A stretch of DNA of 64,000 nt from Nilaparvata lugens (taxonomy: Eukaryota; Arthropoda; Insecta; Hemiptera; Delphacidae): positions 8,700,398 to 8,764,397 of the forward strand of contig NC_052507.1 in assembly GCF_014356525.2 (NCBI RefSeq). Reading direction: 5' to 3'. Positions 1 through 11,060 of this stretch are shown one piece after another; position 1 is the first letter of the stretch, and every line of letters begins with the position of its first letter. Below the pieces are notes generated by a model. That model made no database searches. It saw only the letters and a list, made by a program, of their open reading frames with translations, and had not been told where the DNA came from. The position numbers were made by a program, and so were the translations under genes.

Positions 1-80
1 GAGCAATATAAGATTTCTTTAGTATTATGAAAGACTTACTTATCTGACAATATTTGAGGATGAGTAATTCATAACATCTA

Positions 81-330
81 AAGGTGCGTACAGTCTTTCG
101 CTCTGCTCCGCAACCGAACGTCACTCCAGCAGAGCGATTGATGATCGACCGGCGAGCAACAGTGGTTCGACCGGGGAACGCGAGATGATCTAACATCTTC
201 CGTAACGTTCATGATGGGTGCGTGGGCGGAGCGACTGTGGTTCGATGGTGGTACGAGGGCGGTACGAGGGTGGTACGAGGGAGGAGCGTGCTCGGTGCGG
301 GTTGGAAGCGGGAATATGTGTACGCAGCTT
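81..330 (+). mobile_element. CpG-rich MITE, family A, copy 1
   Basis: A compact GC- and CpG-rich block in AT-rich surroundings. It opens with aaggtgcgtacag and closes with gtgtacgcagctt, which are imperfect inverted termini. Two further copies lie at 46303-46552 (reverse) and 48626-48864 (forward). The interior has two similar halves, each with a gtggttcga motif, and tandem gtacgaggg units. The minus-strand open frame over it (85 codons) recurs partly in the other copies. I attribute it to CpG-rich composition and do not call it a gene. The transposon superfamily is unresolved; flanks are TAA/TTAA-like. Confidence 0.75.
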
Positions 331-346
331 AACACAAAAGTATTGA

Positions 347-481
347 ATGAAAAAGACTAAGAAATTGTCAAAAAACTGGAGTTTGAATTGAGTTTATCAG
401 AGATAGACAATGGTGTAACAACCAGGCTTTCCAAGTATCAATAAATCTGTTTTTTTTCGACAATTTCTCAGTCTTTTTCAT
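347..481 (+). mobile_element. LTR-like promoter repeat, family P, short degenerate copy
   Basis: Inverted ends (gaaaaagactaagaaattg and caatttctcagtctttttc) enclose a remnant of the P-family core: agagatagacaatggtgt, a damaged accgaaaccggt (here accaggctttcc), and aataaa. The right-hand end continues outward for about 60 bp in homology, on the opposite strand, to the left flank of the fuller copy at 30758. The true unit may therefore be longer than marked. The upstream promoter half is missing. Confidence 0.6.
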
Positions 482-600
482 CCAATATGAATAATTACCA
501 CAATATCAACTTCTCAACTACACAAAAAGTAACACTCTTATAGTTGTATCTCCAAATATCATGGAAAAAATCTTCAAATATCACAACAATCCAAATAAAA

Positions 601-1650
601 TCAAGGCCTCAAATTGAGCTAAGTTTTCCATAGAGCAATGGCTATTGTAAAACAAAGCGATATTGTTCCTCTACAGTATGATAAAACTCTAACAATAATC
701 AAGACCTGTAATTGCGAACAATCTTAAATTATGTAGTGGCACTTGTTCCATAGAAATACAACAAAAATCAAGGCCTCACATTGAGCTTAATTCTCCATAG
801 AGCAGTTAAATTGTAAAGCAATTGTATTTCTCTACAGTATCATACAAATCTAATAATAATCAAGATCTATAATTGCAAAAACTCTTACATTATGTAGTGG
901 CACTTGTATCATAGAAATAAAACAAAAATCAAGGCCTCAAGTTGAACTTAATTCTTCATAGAACAGTGGCTATTGTAAAGCAATATTTCTTCTCTACAGT
1001 ATCATATAAATCTAACAATAATCAAGATCTATGACCTATAATTGCGGACAATCTCACATTATGTAGTGGCACTTGTATCATAGAAATACAAGAATCAAGG
1101 CCTCAAATCAAGCTAAATTCTTTTTACATCTTTCATCATTCTTTTAATTATATTTCTACTCTTCCTTCTTCCCTTGATCTTTCGTTCTTTATTCCTTCAT
1201 TCGAAAATGATCAAGTTCTATAATATTGCAAAAAATCTCACATTATGTAGTTATGGCACTTGTATCACGAACAGTAGCTATTGTGAAACAATATTTCTCC
1301 TATACAGTATCATACAATTCCAACAATAATCAAGATCTATAATTGCGAACAATCTCACATTATGTAGTGGCACATGTATCATAGAAATACAACAAAATCA
1401 AGGTCTTCAAATTAAGCTAAATTCTTTTTACATCCTTCATCATTCTTTCTATTATATTTTTACTCTTCCTTCTTCCCTTAATCTTCCCTCCTCTATTTCC
1501 TTTATTTGACAATAATCAAGATCTATAATATTGCAAACAATCTCACATTATGTAGTTGCACTTGTATCACAGAAATACAACAAAAATCAAGGTCCACAAT
1601 AATCAAGCTAAGTTCTCCGTAAAACAGTGCCACTTGTAAAGCAATATTGT
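601..1650. repeat. Tandem array of about 165-bp units, six degenerate copies
   Basis: The phrase tcaaggcctc (or tcaaggtc) recurs near 601, 768, 929, 1095, 1398 and 1588. Each is followed by an attctccatagagcagt-like segment, a ctacagtatcat segment, aataatcaagatctataatt, and ttatgtagtggcacttg. Spacing is 161-167 bp for the first units, then about 303 and 190 bp. The long unit carries an inserted pyrimidine-rich stretch. No coding capacity is seen. Confidence 0.8.
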
Positions 1651-1734
1651 TGTGAAGAATTCTGATGCAGGAGACTCATGTTGACATGTGTGTTATGCGA
1701 CACACAATATCATCAGAGACCATCAGTATGCAGT

Positions 1735-1835
1735 CGTTTTACTCCCTTACTCCCTCACTCCTTCATTCCTTACTCCTTTCTTCCTTCTTCCATTACTCCT
1801 TGTTTCCTTTCTCCCTCACTCCTTGCTGCAGGCAT
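1735..1835. repeat. Pyrimidine-rich (ACTCCTT)n-like tract
   Basis: Degenerate repetition of actcc and cttcc on the plus strand. It makes several overlapping open frames on this strand; none looks like a real protein. Confidence 0.7.
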
Positions 1836-2095
1836 CTCGTCAATCAGTAGCTGTCAACGGAGCTCCAACGGAGCACTTTTTGTTTTTTGTTTCTCCGTGA
1901 AAAGTGTCTCAAGCTACTCAACTCACAAAGTGACAAATCCCTGTTTTCAGCAAATGATAACTGAGCCTTCCATTCCTAAGCATCAAAACACACATTTTTC
2001 TCGGGTAATAGACTGTCAAGAATTGCTTGTAATCCCTTCCACAAGAAATTTCAAAGCGGAGGAAACCTTTGAGATAGGTTATAATAAAATTAAAG

Positions 2096-2225
2096 TTGTG
2101 GAAGCTCTGTCTATTCTATTTCGAATAGTTTTACTGTCACAAAACTTAGGTTCCAATGATTAAGCTCTGTCAATTCTATTTCGAATAGTTTCACTGTCAC
2201 AAAGCTCATGTTTCAATGATTAAAA
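2096..2225. repeat. 62-bp direct duplication
   Basis: A segment starting aagctctgtc and containing ttctatttcgaatag is repeated immediately at about 2164, ending with a caatgattaa phrase that appears a third time in shortened form near 2230. The copies differ at a few positions. Confidence 0.75.
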
Positions 2226-2335
2226 CTTATGTTTCAATGATTTTATCGTCTATGATTGAGGTATAGTTTGGTCATTCATTTATTCACAGATGGAATTAAA
2301 TAGAGAATGCATTTATTCAAATGCTAATTAATATA

Positions 2336-2588
2336 TAATTATTATTTAACGAAAATCCTAAATAAATGCTGCAAATCACCCCGAAGACCTCTGCTACTGC
2401 AGACATTGACAACAGGGATAACAGCTGGATGGAAATTCGATGAGGACTACTATCCAAAAAAAAAAATTGGATAGTAGTTCTCATCGAATTTCCATCCAGC
2501 TGTTAGCCCTGTTGTCAATGTCTGCAGTAGCAGAGGTCTTCGGGGTGATTTGCAGCATTTATTTAGGATTTTCGTTAAATAATAATTA
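2336..2588. repeat. Near-perfect palindrome, 121-bp arms and 11-nt A-rich loop
   Basis: The left arm 2336-2456 and right arm 2468-2588 are reverse complements at about 119 of 121 positions. I see one A/C and one G/A difference (gataac against gctaac; gaggact against gagaact). The 11-nt loop is an A run ending in T. A transcript from either strand would form a long hairpin. The 64-codon frame at 2440-2634 is a shadow. It may be a recent inverted duplication or a hairpin-RNA source; sequence alone does not decide. Confidence 0.95.
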
Positions 2589-3240
2589 TTCATCTATTTA
2601 TTCGTGGATAGGATTACAAATCATAGAAATATGATTAAGAAGAAACATCAGGCTTGGCCTAAAACTATTCTATTCCCAAATTATGATAATTTAATAACAT
2701 GTCCAATAAAATGGGTTATTATATTATGTATCTACAGGAAAACATGCAAGGTATATCAATTATCAGCGAATTGTGTTCAAAAATATTTTTCAGTAGAAAA
2801 AGAGAGTTTTTTTGTAGCAGTTTTGCTGTTCCTATTTCGGAACTAGGAAACATACTCGACTGGAAAGAAAACATGGTTTCATTACAGTAGAGTATGCTGT
2901 AATGGGAATCATTCATGTTTATTTGTTCTGCAAACAGCTGTTTAACGGCTTGATTTCATGCATGGAAAACAGCTGAAATTGAATGACTATGACAAAAATG
3001 TTTTTTTTTAAAGAATGATAGAGTTTTCAAAAAGGTGTTAAATGAGAAAAAAGAAAAAGAATGAAGAGAGAAGAGCAATTAACAAGAACAGAGAAAGAAA
3101 AATAATTGGAAGGCAGAATCAAATCAGAATATTAGATAGAAGAGGGAAAGTGAGTATGGGAGGGGAACAATGAGACCTCGATGATTAGATTAATTTACTT
3201 TTCATCGGTTCGATAACAGCTTTATAACGTTTTGGCCAGA

Positions 3241-3665
3241 TGAAAGTGATGGAAATTGGATGTAGGAGGAGAGGTGAGGAAGAGGAGGTGGAGGGGGAGG
3301 AGGAGTAGGAAGAAGAACAGGAGGAGGGGGTTGAGGTATAAGAGGTGATGGAGAATGGAGAGGATGAGGAGGAGGGAGATGAACAGAAGTAGGAGGATGA
3401 GGTGAAAGAGGAGGAGGATGATGATGATGAGAAGAAGGAGAAGGATGATGAGGACGAGGTAGAGGAGGAGAAGGAGAAGAAGAGGAGGAGGTGGAGGAGT
3501 CAGAGAAGGAGAAGAAGGAGGGGAAAGAGGAAGAGGAAGAGGAGAAGGTGGAGGTTTGAGGAGGAGAAGGAGGTGGTGGAGAAGGAGGTGGAGCAGTGGG
3601 AGAAAGAGGAGTAGGAAGAGGAGGAGGTGGAGGAGGAGGAGGAGGAGGAGGAGGAGGAGGCGAAG
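3241..3665. repeat. GGA/GAA purine-rich tract
   Basis: About 425 bp of purine-rich DNA, dominated by gga and gaa triplets on the plus strand and ending in a clean (gga)n run. The long minus-strand proline- and leucine-rich frames across it are translation artefacts of the triplet repeat. The second version begins inside the equivalent tract at 12046, directly after the assembly gap. Confidence 0.9.
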
Positions 3666-4119
3666 GAGCATGAGGAGGACTAGCAATAAAGCGAACTCTG
3701 ACTCTTGTAGCGTTCCCTAATTGCATTACAATCGAATAGGTGCTGCTCTGACAGGTACAAATGGCCTATCCAGGCTATGAACGAAAAACGAAAAGGGAAT
3801 TGAAACAGGAGAGTAGAATAAAAAAGGAAAGGTATGTGATAGCGGAATATGTATTAATGGGAATATCTATAATTGAACGAGCGGTAGCGAGTTCTGACTT
3901 TTGACTCAAAACGAAAATTGTTGAAGTTTGTATGTTCTACAATAGCTTTCAAACGTTTTGATCTATCAACTTCAAATTTTCAACACATACTCTTCGAACT
4001 ATTGTACAAATCGAGTTTGCTGAATAACGAAATAGAATCCTTGAAATGAAAATGAAGAAACATTTTTATTATGCTGAGTTAGAACGACACTCCATCGTCT
4101 TTTTTAAGTATATTACAGG

Positions 4120-4825
4120 ACTAGCCGTCAGGTTTGCTTCGCTCGCCATATCCGTCTAGCCAGGGGGCTCCGCCCGTGGACCCCCGACTGGATCGTCCAA
4201 GCATCAGATCAGCAGGCTCGCTTCGCTCGCCTGCATTTTTCATTTCAGCATTTTTATCAGATGTTAGGACAATCCAGTCGGGGGTCCAGACGAAACGGAT
4301 ATGGCGAGCGAAGCGAACCTGACGGCTTGTAATATAATATTCCCAGGATTGAGTAGCAGTGCCCAATCAATTTTCCGCGATAAATGCATTTAAATCTTAA
4401 ACTTGGTGCCAACCTAACAAAGTCGACTCAACTTAATGCCAACCTGACAAAATTATTAATTTATTGCCAGTTAACAACTGTTTCGAAGAGGTACTCTATC
4501 TAGATTATAGTTCTATAGTAACATATGATATGGAAATTTCAATTATAATTAAGAGATTTGGAGAAGAAGAATATACATGCTAAAAGAAACTTAAACCCTT
4601 AAAAACAACCTTAGAGTTAAAATATTGCCAAAAGATTTCTTAGTGCGCCTCTAAAGGGCCAACTGAACATACCTAACAAATTTGAACGTTTTTGGTCCGG
4701 TAGATTTTTAGTTATGCGAGTGAGAGACTGAGTGAGTGAGTCAGTCAGTCAGTCAGTCAGTCAGTCAGTCAGTCAGTCAGTCAGTCAGTCAGTGATGCCA
4801 TTTCGCATTCATATAATTATATAGA
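4120..4825 (+). mobile_element. Foldback element with (GTCA)n, family G, copy 1
   Basis: The first 210 bp fold back: actagccgtcagg..cttcgctcgcc is answered near 4330 by ggcgagcgaag..cctgacggc, with an inner cgactggatcgtcc / gga-aatccagtcg pair. The distal part has a clean (gtca)n run at 4738-4795 and ends near gatgccatttcgc. A relative lies at 55434-56050. The second segment lacks it: near 13670 the sequence reads attacaggataacattag straight through. Small open frames on both strands in the foldback are spurious. Confidence 0.8.
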
Positions 4826-5038
4826 TAACATTAGAAGTGCATTAGAAGGAAGTAGTCATTATCATTAGTCAGCTGGATTATTAATATTGAATGCAATCAC
4901 TACATTATTTTACTCAATCAAATAATATCAGTTAACGCTATTTGGGTGTTATTACACATGTGTGATTTACGCGCTGCTTTCAGCTGCTCAAGACACATTC
5001 TATTTACATGTCTACATCAAGACACTCCCGTTATTCTA

Positions 5039-5258
5039 AGCTGCGTACAGACTTGAGCGCCGCGAACACACGAATTCCACTTTTCATCAGCTGATTATAT
5101 ATCTGTATTTGTACAGAAACAGCACAGAGAAGAGGATGAGAAGAGAAGAATGTTCTCCTACTTTGTGGAAACAGTAAGGTACAGATATAATAGTCTCAGC
5201 ATCTGCTGATGATGAAGAGAATGCACGTGTTCGTGGCGCTAAAGTCAGTACGCAGCTT
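5039..5258 (+). mobile_element. MITE with gcgtacag termini, family C
   Basis: It starts aagctgcgtacagac and ends gtacgcagctt, with subterminal acttttcatcagctgatta near the left end and gcatctgctgatgatga near the right. A purine-rich centre separates the halves. The counterpart is at 14037-14256, with different subterminal bases. No transposase is seen, so it is non-autonomous. Confidence 0.75.
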
Positions 5259-5441
5259 CTGACTGTCCACTACACATCTGCAGTATAATTTTTTTATTCT
5301 GACTTTTTCATTCATATGGAGTAGGCCTAAACTATCAAGTTCTATGAATTTACTATGATAAATATTACAAGTTGCAGATTTCAAAATAAGTACAATAGTC
5401 CCTGAGCGAGCTCTCCAGCCCTGGGGGGCTCACTAGAATTG

Positions 5442-5742
5442 ATTGATTGATTGATTGAGTACTTTATTTATGTAGATTACAATATATACTGGCTTATACA
5501 CTTATATACAATAGCTTACAATACAGCAAAATTATAGATGAATTACATAATATAGACTAAGAAAATAATTATTGAACTGTATATGATATGAAAAAAGCAA
5601 TTTGTAATATAATAACTATAGATAATAATCATATTGTTATGCATCTACATAAATTGGCGGAGCTTTGGACATATCAATGTCCATTCTTCGGAAAGAATAT
5701 TAAAAATATCCTCCCCACTAACTCTCTACCCAACTCTCTACC
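5442..5742 (-). mobile_element. 290-bp retroposon, family S, copy with 7-bp TSD
   Basis: In minus orientation it runs from a ttggtagagagtt-type 5' end to aataaagtactcaatcaatc. It contains the stem-loop tggacat-tgat-atgtcca. The repeat agaattg flanks it at 5435-5441 and 5743-5749. The second segment has the empty site (cactagtattggagag near 14432). No tRNA-type A or B box is visible. The small plus-strand frame 5588-5779 is not a gene. Confidence 0.85.
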
Positions 5743-5749
5743 AGAATTG

Positions 5750-5885
5750 GAGAGAAGAATGAAAAATGAAGGAGGATAAGAGAAAGAAGAGGAGGATGGA
5801 AGATGATTGGGAAGAAAAGGAAGAGGAAGAAGAAGAAAAAGAAGAAGAAGAAGAAGAAGAAGAAGAAGAAGAAAAAGAAGCGCTT
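5750..5885. repeat. GAA-rich purine tract
   Basis: A run dominated by gaagaa. The corresponding tract in the second segment (14460-15050) is more than four times longer, so this microsatellite differs strongly in length between the two versions. Confidence 0.85.
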
Positions 5886-5964
5886 TTCTCCTCCTATATC
5901 CGATTAAACCTCAACTCCTGCTCACGGACAAGTGCTTCATGAAGCACTTTGTGAGCAGTTATTG

Positions 5965-6168
5965 TTCACATTAATATTATATTATATATTATATATAATT
6001 ATATTATATAAATATATATATATATTATATATAATTATATTATATACTATTACTTACAATCTATCATTAAATTTTAGATTGATTATTGTTGTATTTGTCA
6101 AGCTAGACTCTAATTGGTTTCTGTATATGTATTTATGAGTGTGAATAAATTTGAATTTGAATTTGAGA
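5965..6168 (+). mobile_element. Retroelement 3' end with GAATTT tail, family L
   Basis: An AT-rich stretch, then acttacaatctatcattaaa, then tgtatttatgagtgtgaata followed by a ttgaatttgaatttga tail. A second copy at 13850-14003 sits at a different place in the other segment, so the two are separate insertions. The simple-repeat tail after an aataaa signal is typical of non-LTR elements and their SINEs. Confidence 0.65.
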
Positions 6169-6534
6169 AGAAGAAGAACAACAACAACAACAACAAAAGC
6201 AAAAACAACGAAAAGAGGAAGAATTTTCGTGAGAAATTCAACTCATGAATCGATAGGTAACAGTGATAACAGGTAACTACTATAGTAATAAGGATAGAAG
6301 GTTGGCTTATGAAGAAAAGAAGAAAAGATACTCTGTTATCAAGTCAACGCTACGGTTGTCATATATTGAATGTGTAACAATTTGCCATACATACTTCAAT
6401 ATTATATGTGTCACCAAAGAACTTCGACCTATCAATACATAAATTTATTCCGATCACATGACTGTGTCTGTCGCTCTTGACTCTGTTGCTCTTGCTATCA
6501 GCAGCTTTGGAAGATTTGAACGAACAAGAATATG

Positions 6535-7125
6535 AAGAAGAAGGAAATGAAAATGAACTACAAGTATATGAGAGAGGATGAGAAGAAAAAGAAGAACAAG
6601 GAATAAGGTGGCGGAGAAGAAGGAGAATGAATCAAGAGAATGACTATAAGAAGGAAAAAATAAGAATTGGATGGGAAGCTAGAATACAAGAGGAAGAAAA
6701 ATAATGAAGAGGCCAAAAGGACGAACAACAATATATAAGTGCGATGGGAAGAAGAAAGAAAGTGAAAAGTAGAGGAAGGGGGAAAAGAAGAGAAGGAGAA
6801 GGAAAATAGTGAAAAATACAATGAGAAGTAAAATGATAGAAAGGATGCAGGAGCAACAGACACAATAAAAAATGATGCTAAAGTAGTATGGATTAATAGA
6901 GGAGGAGAAGAAGAAAGGAGGTGGTGAAGACAAAGAAGAAGGAAAATGAGGAGTAGAGGAAGAAAAAAAAGGAGAAGAAGAAAATGAAGGGAAATTGAGA
7001 AAAGTGGTGTGGGTGGAGAATCAGAAGAATGAAGAAGGAGAGAACGAATAGAAGACGAAGATAAAGAAGATCGAAAATAAAAAAGACAGAGTTGAGAAGA
7101 TGTGAGAAAAAATAAAAGATGCTAA
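6535..7125. repeat. Purine-rich region, gaag/aagaa
   Basis: Degenerate gaag-rich sequence shared with 15400-16235, where part of it is duplicated: the phrase aaaatacaatgagaagtaaaa occurs once here and twice there. The phenylalanine- and serine-rich minus-strand frames are artefacts. Confidence 0.75.
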
Positions 7126-7590
7126 AGAAATCCGTTGGCATGAATAACTTGTTCGACTTTTCGAAAAGTTATTGGGAGTTATATGCGTAAACTTTCAACA
7201 CGGAGCATTTTGGTTGGTTGCTTCAGTACTGCTATATAGACCTACATTCTGGTGGCGAAGCAACTTGAGTTCGATTCTGCTCTGCGAATGCTAAACATAT
7301 TCGGGCAGTCACCCAACAAAAGTCCCAAACATTTTGCCTTGAATCGATGTTGGTTGGCACTTTTTTCGAGGGAGGCGATTCTCGGATACGAATCTGTTAC
7401 TTGTGCGTGAAATAGAATAGTGTGCGTGCAGACGTATGTGCCAGGAACACGTGCATTTCACTTTTCATCAGCTAATCTCAATGTACCTAGAATCCCTGTG
7501 TATTCTAGGTACCTTGACTAATCCTATACTTATCATATCTGTTTTCTGTTTCCGTTCAGATATAAATATCGAGGCACCGAGCTTCGCTCG

Positions 7591-7785
7591 TTATTTATTT
7601 ATTGACTTTTGATGAACCGAACACAATTCTTCAAAATGATTGGGAAAGTACTAACAGGCACAGCCCAAAACTGTTTTATCCGAATTTTGATTTATACACC
7701 ATTAATAGTCCAGAAAGTAGGTTATGTTCCATACACTTGAATCCAGGTTCAATTTTCTGCTCAAACATTTGAAAACAAAAATTAT
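7591..7785 (-). mobile_element. Retroelement 3' end with AAATA tail, family K
   Basis: On the minus strand the sequence reads through ggacta, ttttgggctgtgcctg and agtactttcccaatca and ends in an aataaataaataa tail. It is shared with the second segment (16711-16905). A related but separate copy at 13300-13610 occurs only in the second segment. Confidence 0.65.
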
Positions 7786-8310
7786 AATTTAGATTATATA
7801 CAAACCAAATTGAATAACAAAATAACACTCACTAATCACGTGAAATTGTCAAATAATGATCAACTTTGAAAATTATGATATACTATAGTTTAGGAGGATT
7901 ATCATGTCATGTCAACAAATCAGATTATGTTGATCAATCGATTAAAAATTGCCTAGCTAGATAAAATATATCGCTGAATGATTATGATTACACAGCTGGA
8001 AATAATTCTGTCTCTCTCCCACAGGCACACGCATTTATCTGTTATCGAGAGATGAAGAAAATATCTTCTGTTTTCCAAGGATGAATTATCCTTTTAATGT
8101 CGTTCAGCGAGTTTTCCAAAGAATGAGAACTAGTGCAATCGAATCTTTATATCATGAACCTACTATGTTCCAAATTTCGTGAGAATCGTTAGAGCAGTTT
8201 TCGAGAATCGTAAAACAAAAATAACCATATTTAAAAATAGCCAGATATAAAAATAACCAGATATAAAAATAACATTATATTTATACAGAAATTGCTTGCT
8301 TAATATAATA
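7786..8310. other. AT-rich sequence without recognised features
   Basis: This lies between the family K 3' end and the right MITE terminus. It contains atttaaaaatagccagatat repeated about twice near 8230-8270. It is conserved in the second segment. No open frame of interest is seen. Confidence 0.5.
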
Positions 8311-8885
8311 GGATAGGCATCAGCTGATAGAAAGTGAAATGCGCGTGTCCGAGGAGTTTAAAAAAGTCTGTACGCAGCTTTATGCACTAGTAGGAATAAA
8401 GTGCCAGTATTGGCTCTAGATTTGATCAAAAAGAAATAGGAATCACTAATCAAACCAGATAAAAACTACAATATCCTCTTTGGTTTCATAGATAGAGTCT
8501 GTTGACTCTAGATTTTGTGTCGAGTCCATATCAGGCACTTTTCCAGGCGCAAACTCAATCAGCCTATCAGAGAGTTTCCTGACCTGTCGAAGCTGAATAC
8601 GCCTGAAAAAAGTCTAATCGATGTGCATTCTGTAGTATTGTCTGTACTCGATATTGAAATTGACTTACTCCAAGAATTTTTTATCGTTATTTATTTCTTG
8701 TATTTCATGTGTACCATAATTTCTACTCTTTGTCAATCCAATCTGTTTTATTCTCTTTTATTTTTGAAAAATCGAAAACTTGATGGAACGTCTGTTATAA
8801 TATCCCTTTATATCAGTAGAACAATTAAAATTGAAGTCATTTAAAATACAAAGAATTGGGTGAGTTGTCAATCAAATGCCAAAAA

Positions 8886-9756
8886 TCTGCTGTGGCGCAC
8901 TCACACAACTTGCCTTGCCGTTATGAAAATTGATCACCTGACGTGTTCTCGCGCATCTCAAGTTTACTATTCATAGATCTGAGCTAGCTGGTGACAAGAC
9001 AATAACGCTATAGACACACGAGGTCTGCTATCTTTTCATAGCGAATGATTAAATAGAATCAACAGTTGCCAACAGTTTGCAATTGAATAGTCACATTTTC
9101 TCGAATTTTGAGCTTATTTTCAATTTTAGGTGAAAATGCTACTGAACATTAATTGTAGAGATTTTCATGCTGAATCTTTTCCATTTGTTTTTTTTTTTTT
9201 TTGTTTAAATTGTATATGAAGCCTGATAAATGGTAATCTAAAATCGAACTCTCCATAGATGGGGCAGAGCTCCTCAAATTTTTACAGATATGGGACTTGT
9301 AGCAGTTGATAGAGCTTTACAATAATTATTACTATTTCAGGTTTAAATTTGATCAAAACCGTTGGAGCCAATTTTGAGAAAATCGCAAAAAACCCTGTTT
9401 TTGACAACATTTTCGCAATTTTAGCAACCATCTTGAATTGCATTTGATTGAAATTGTTCGTGTCGGATCCTCATAGTCTTAGGACCTTAAGTTTCAAATT
9501 TCAAGTCATTCCGTTGATTAGGAGATGAGATATCGTGTACACAGACGCACATACACTCATTCACACAGCCATACACACACATACACACACACACACACAC
9601 ACCACACACCACACACACACATACAGACCAGTACCCAAAAACCACTTTTTAGGACTCAGGGGACCTTGAAACGTATAGAAATTTGGAAATGGGGGTACCT
9701 TATTTTTTCGGAAAGCAATCCTTTCCTTATCTATGGTAATAGGGCGAGGAAAGTAA
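8886..9756 (+). mobile_element. H-family element, copy 1 (DINE-1/Helentron-like)
   Basis: It begins tctgctgtggcgcactcaca, followed by cttgccttgccgttatg, and ends ctatggtaatagggcgagga then aagta. A CA-microsatellite lies in the last third. The 3' end can fold (actttcctt pairing with aaggaaagt in better-preserved copies). The second segment has the empty site near 19105 (caaatgcaaaatatttatca), so the insertion boundary is fixed to within a few A/T bases. The open frames at 9525-9806 are microsatellite artefacts. Confidence 0.8.
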
Positions 9757-9846
9757 AAATTATCATGTTCCTTCATGACAGTTGAGCCAGTAAAAATTGA
9801 AAGCATTTAATCAGTTGTCAGTCAAATATGAAACATTAATAATGAT

Positions 9847-10083
9847 CAGGTCTGCCGCAAAGTTGACCCACGCCAATCCACGAAAAGCAACCCACACCTT
9901 GGAATGTTTTGTAAAGCATTGCTAGGCTTCTCCAGACATCTGTGTAATGATAATAATACATGCAATGGATAATCCACTTGTCAGCTGATTGATTATAAAT
10001 AATTCTATAGCAACGGTTTAAGAAACACCCACGGCGTGGGTGCTTTTCGTGGATCAACGTGGGTGTACTTTTCGGCGGGCCTG
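9847..10083. mobile_element. MITE with about 78-bp inverted arms (aggtctgccgc family)
   Basis: The left arm starts caggtctgccgcaaag and the right arm ends cttttcggcgggcctg. The arms pair imperfectly over about 78 bp, including ccacgaaaagca near both ends. The centre is AT-rich. The counterpart in the second segment is 19198-19440. No coding capacity is seen; frames crossing it are spurious. Confidence 0.8.
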
Positions 10084-10169
10084 AATGTTCCCAGCTTCAG
10101 CCATTTGAACCCTTTGGTAACTTTTCTGACACATCTTGCTGAACTCCTCAAATCTCCTGCAAATCTTAA

Positions 10170-10330
10170 AGTGCGTACAGATATACGCGCCGCGAACATG
10201 AGCAATTCACTTTTAATCAGCTGATTATATCTGTATGTTTACAGAAACGGTAGATACAGATATAAAAGCTTGGCATCAGCTGATTAAAAGTGAATTGCTC
10301 ATGTTCGCGGCGCGTATATCTGTACGCACC
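10170..10330. mobile_element. Palindromic MITE, family B, 55-bp perfect arms
   Basis: It starts gtgcgtacagatatacgcgc and ends with the reverse complement, gcgcgtatatctgtacgcac. The arms are identical for about 55 bp, through a cagctgat core, and are separated by a short tatatctgta / agatacagatata centre. The same element sits at 19529-19688. Its termini match families A and C, suggesting one mobilising transposase. Confidence 0.9.
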
Positions 10331-10665
10331 TGTATAATGTTCATCAATCACAAGATGAGATGAAGAATTCTCTCAAATGACAACACGTAATAATTTTGAA
10401 ACATTATCAAGTGTCAAAATGAAATTATCATCAAATATTAATAGCCTACAAACATGATAGCTCACTGTATCTTCAGAGAATTCTGTTCAGACATCAAACG
10501 TAGCGTCTGGAAATCCTCAAAGCTCCAAGTTTTTTGAGGTATTAAGTGTGGGCCAAAGGGATTTCTACCTTTCAATGGTCTGTCATCTTTTGCAACGATC
10601 ATCCTGTTTTGATCGCATTTTATCTCTTTTTCGCAGAATTCTCGTTCAACGCCCACTTCCCTCTC
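10331..10665. other. Unique-looking sequence, no feature
   Basis: Shared with 19689-20025. The 118-codon plus frame that begins at 10548 is carried almost entirely by the CTT tract and is not a credible gene. Confidence 0.5.
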
Positions 10666-10669
10666 CTTT

Positions 10670-10893
10670 TATAATTTCTTCCTCTCCCTCTGCTTCTTCT
10701 TTATCTTCTTCTCTTCTTCTTTTCTTCTTTTCTTCTTCTTCTTCTTCTTCTTTTCTTCTTCTTCTTCTCTTCTTCTTCTTTTCTTCTTCTCTTCTTCTTC
10801 TTCTTCTCTCTTCTTCTTCTTTTATTCTTCTCTTCTTCTTCTTCTTCTTTTCTTCTTCTCTTCTTCTTCTTCTTCTTCTTCTTCTTCTTCTAA
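10670..10893. repeat. (CTT)n tract
   Basis: A ctt-dominated microsatellite with scattered interruptions. The equivalent tract in the second segment (20038-20711) is about three times longer. Confidence 0.95.
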
Positions 10894-10957
10894 TTCTATC
10901 ATAATGAAATGGATAACCTTAATCAGAAATGAAAACTCTCACAAAAAACGTGGCTGT

Positions 10958-11060
10958 TAGTATAGACACAACTGCTCTATACTTCAGTATTAGTTTTCCG
11001 TTTTCCAGAGATTGATATTGGTGTTATAACCGAAACCGGTATCTCAATTAAAGAAAAAAC
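10958..11060 (+). mobile_element. Family P remnant
   Basis: It has tgttagtatagac (TATA-like), ttcagtattag (initiator-like), agagattgatattggtgtta and the hallmark accgaaaccggtatctcaat. The counterpart at 21475-21685 has more of the upstream part, including ggccaatggcag and an intact tataaata. Confidence 0.65.

Larger units (their letters stand above)
7423..8383 (+). mobile_element. C-type MITE with a nested insertion
   Basis: The left end (gtgcgtgcagacg..cacgtgcatttcac) and the right end (gtgaaatgcgcgtgtcc..gtctgtacgcagctt) are divergent inverted termini of the gcgtacag type. Between them lie a small palindrome (gtacctagaat..attctaggtac) and a minus-strand retroelement 3' end from 7591. The counterpart at 16543-17482 has lost the last bases of the right terminus to another insertion. 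Confidence 0.55.

Noticed and set aside
3202..3726. 174-codon proline-rich minus-strand frame
   Set aside because: It is a translation of the GGA tract.
7245..7290. tRNA-like piece (tggtggcgaagcaa followed by gagttcgattctg)
   Set aside because: The A-box-like and B-box-like motifs are almost adjacent, there is no cloverleaf, and the spacing is wrong for a tRNA or tRNA-derived SINE.
9525..9806. Frames across CA repeats in H elements (also 12972-13316, 18035-18329, 41437-41670)
   Set aside because: His/Thr or Val/Cys runs from the microsatellite, recurring wherever H copies occur.
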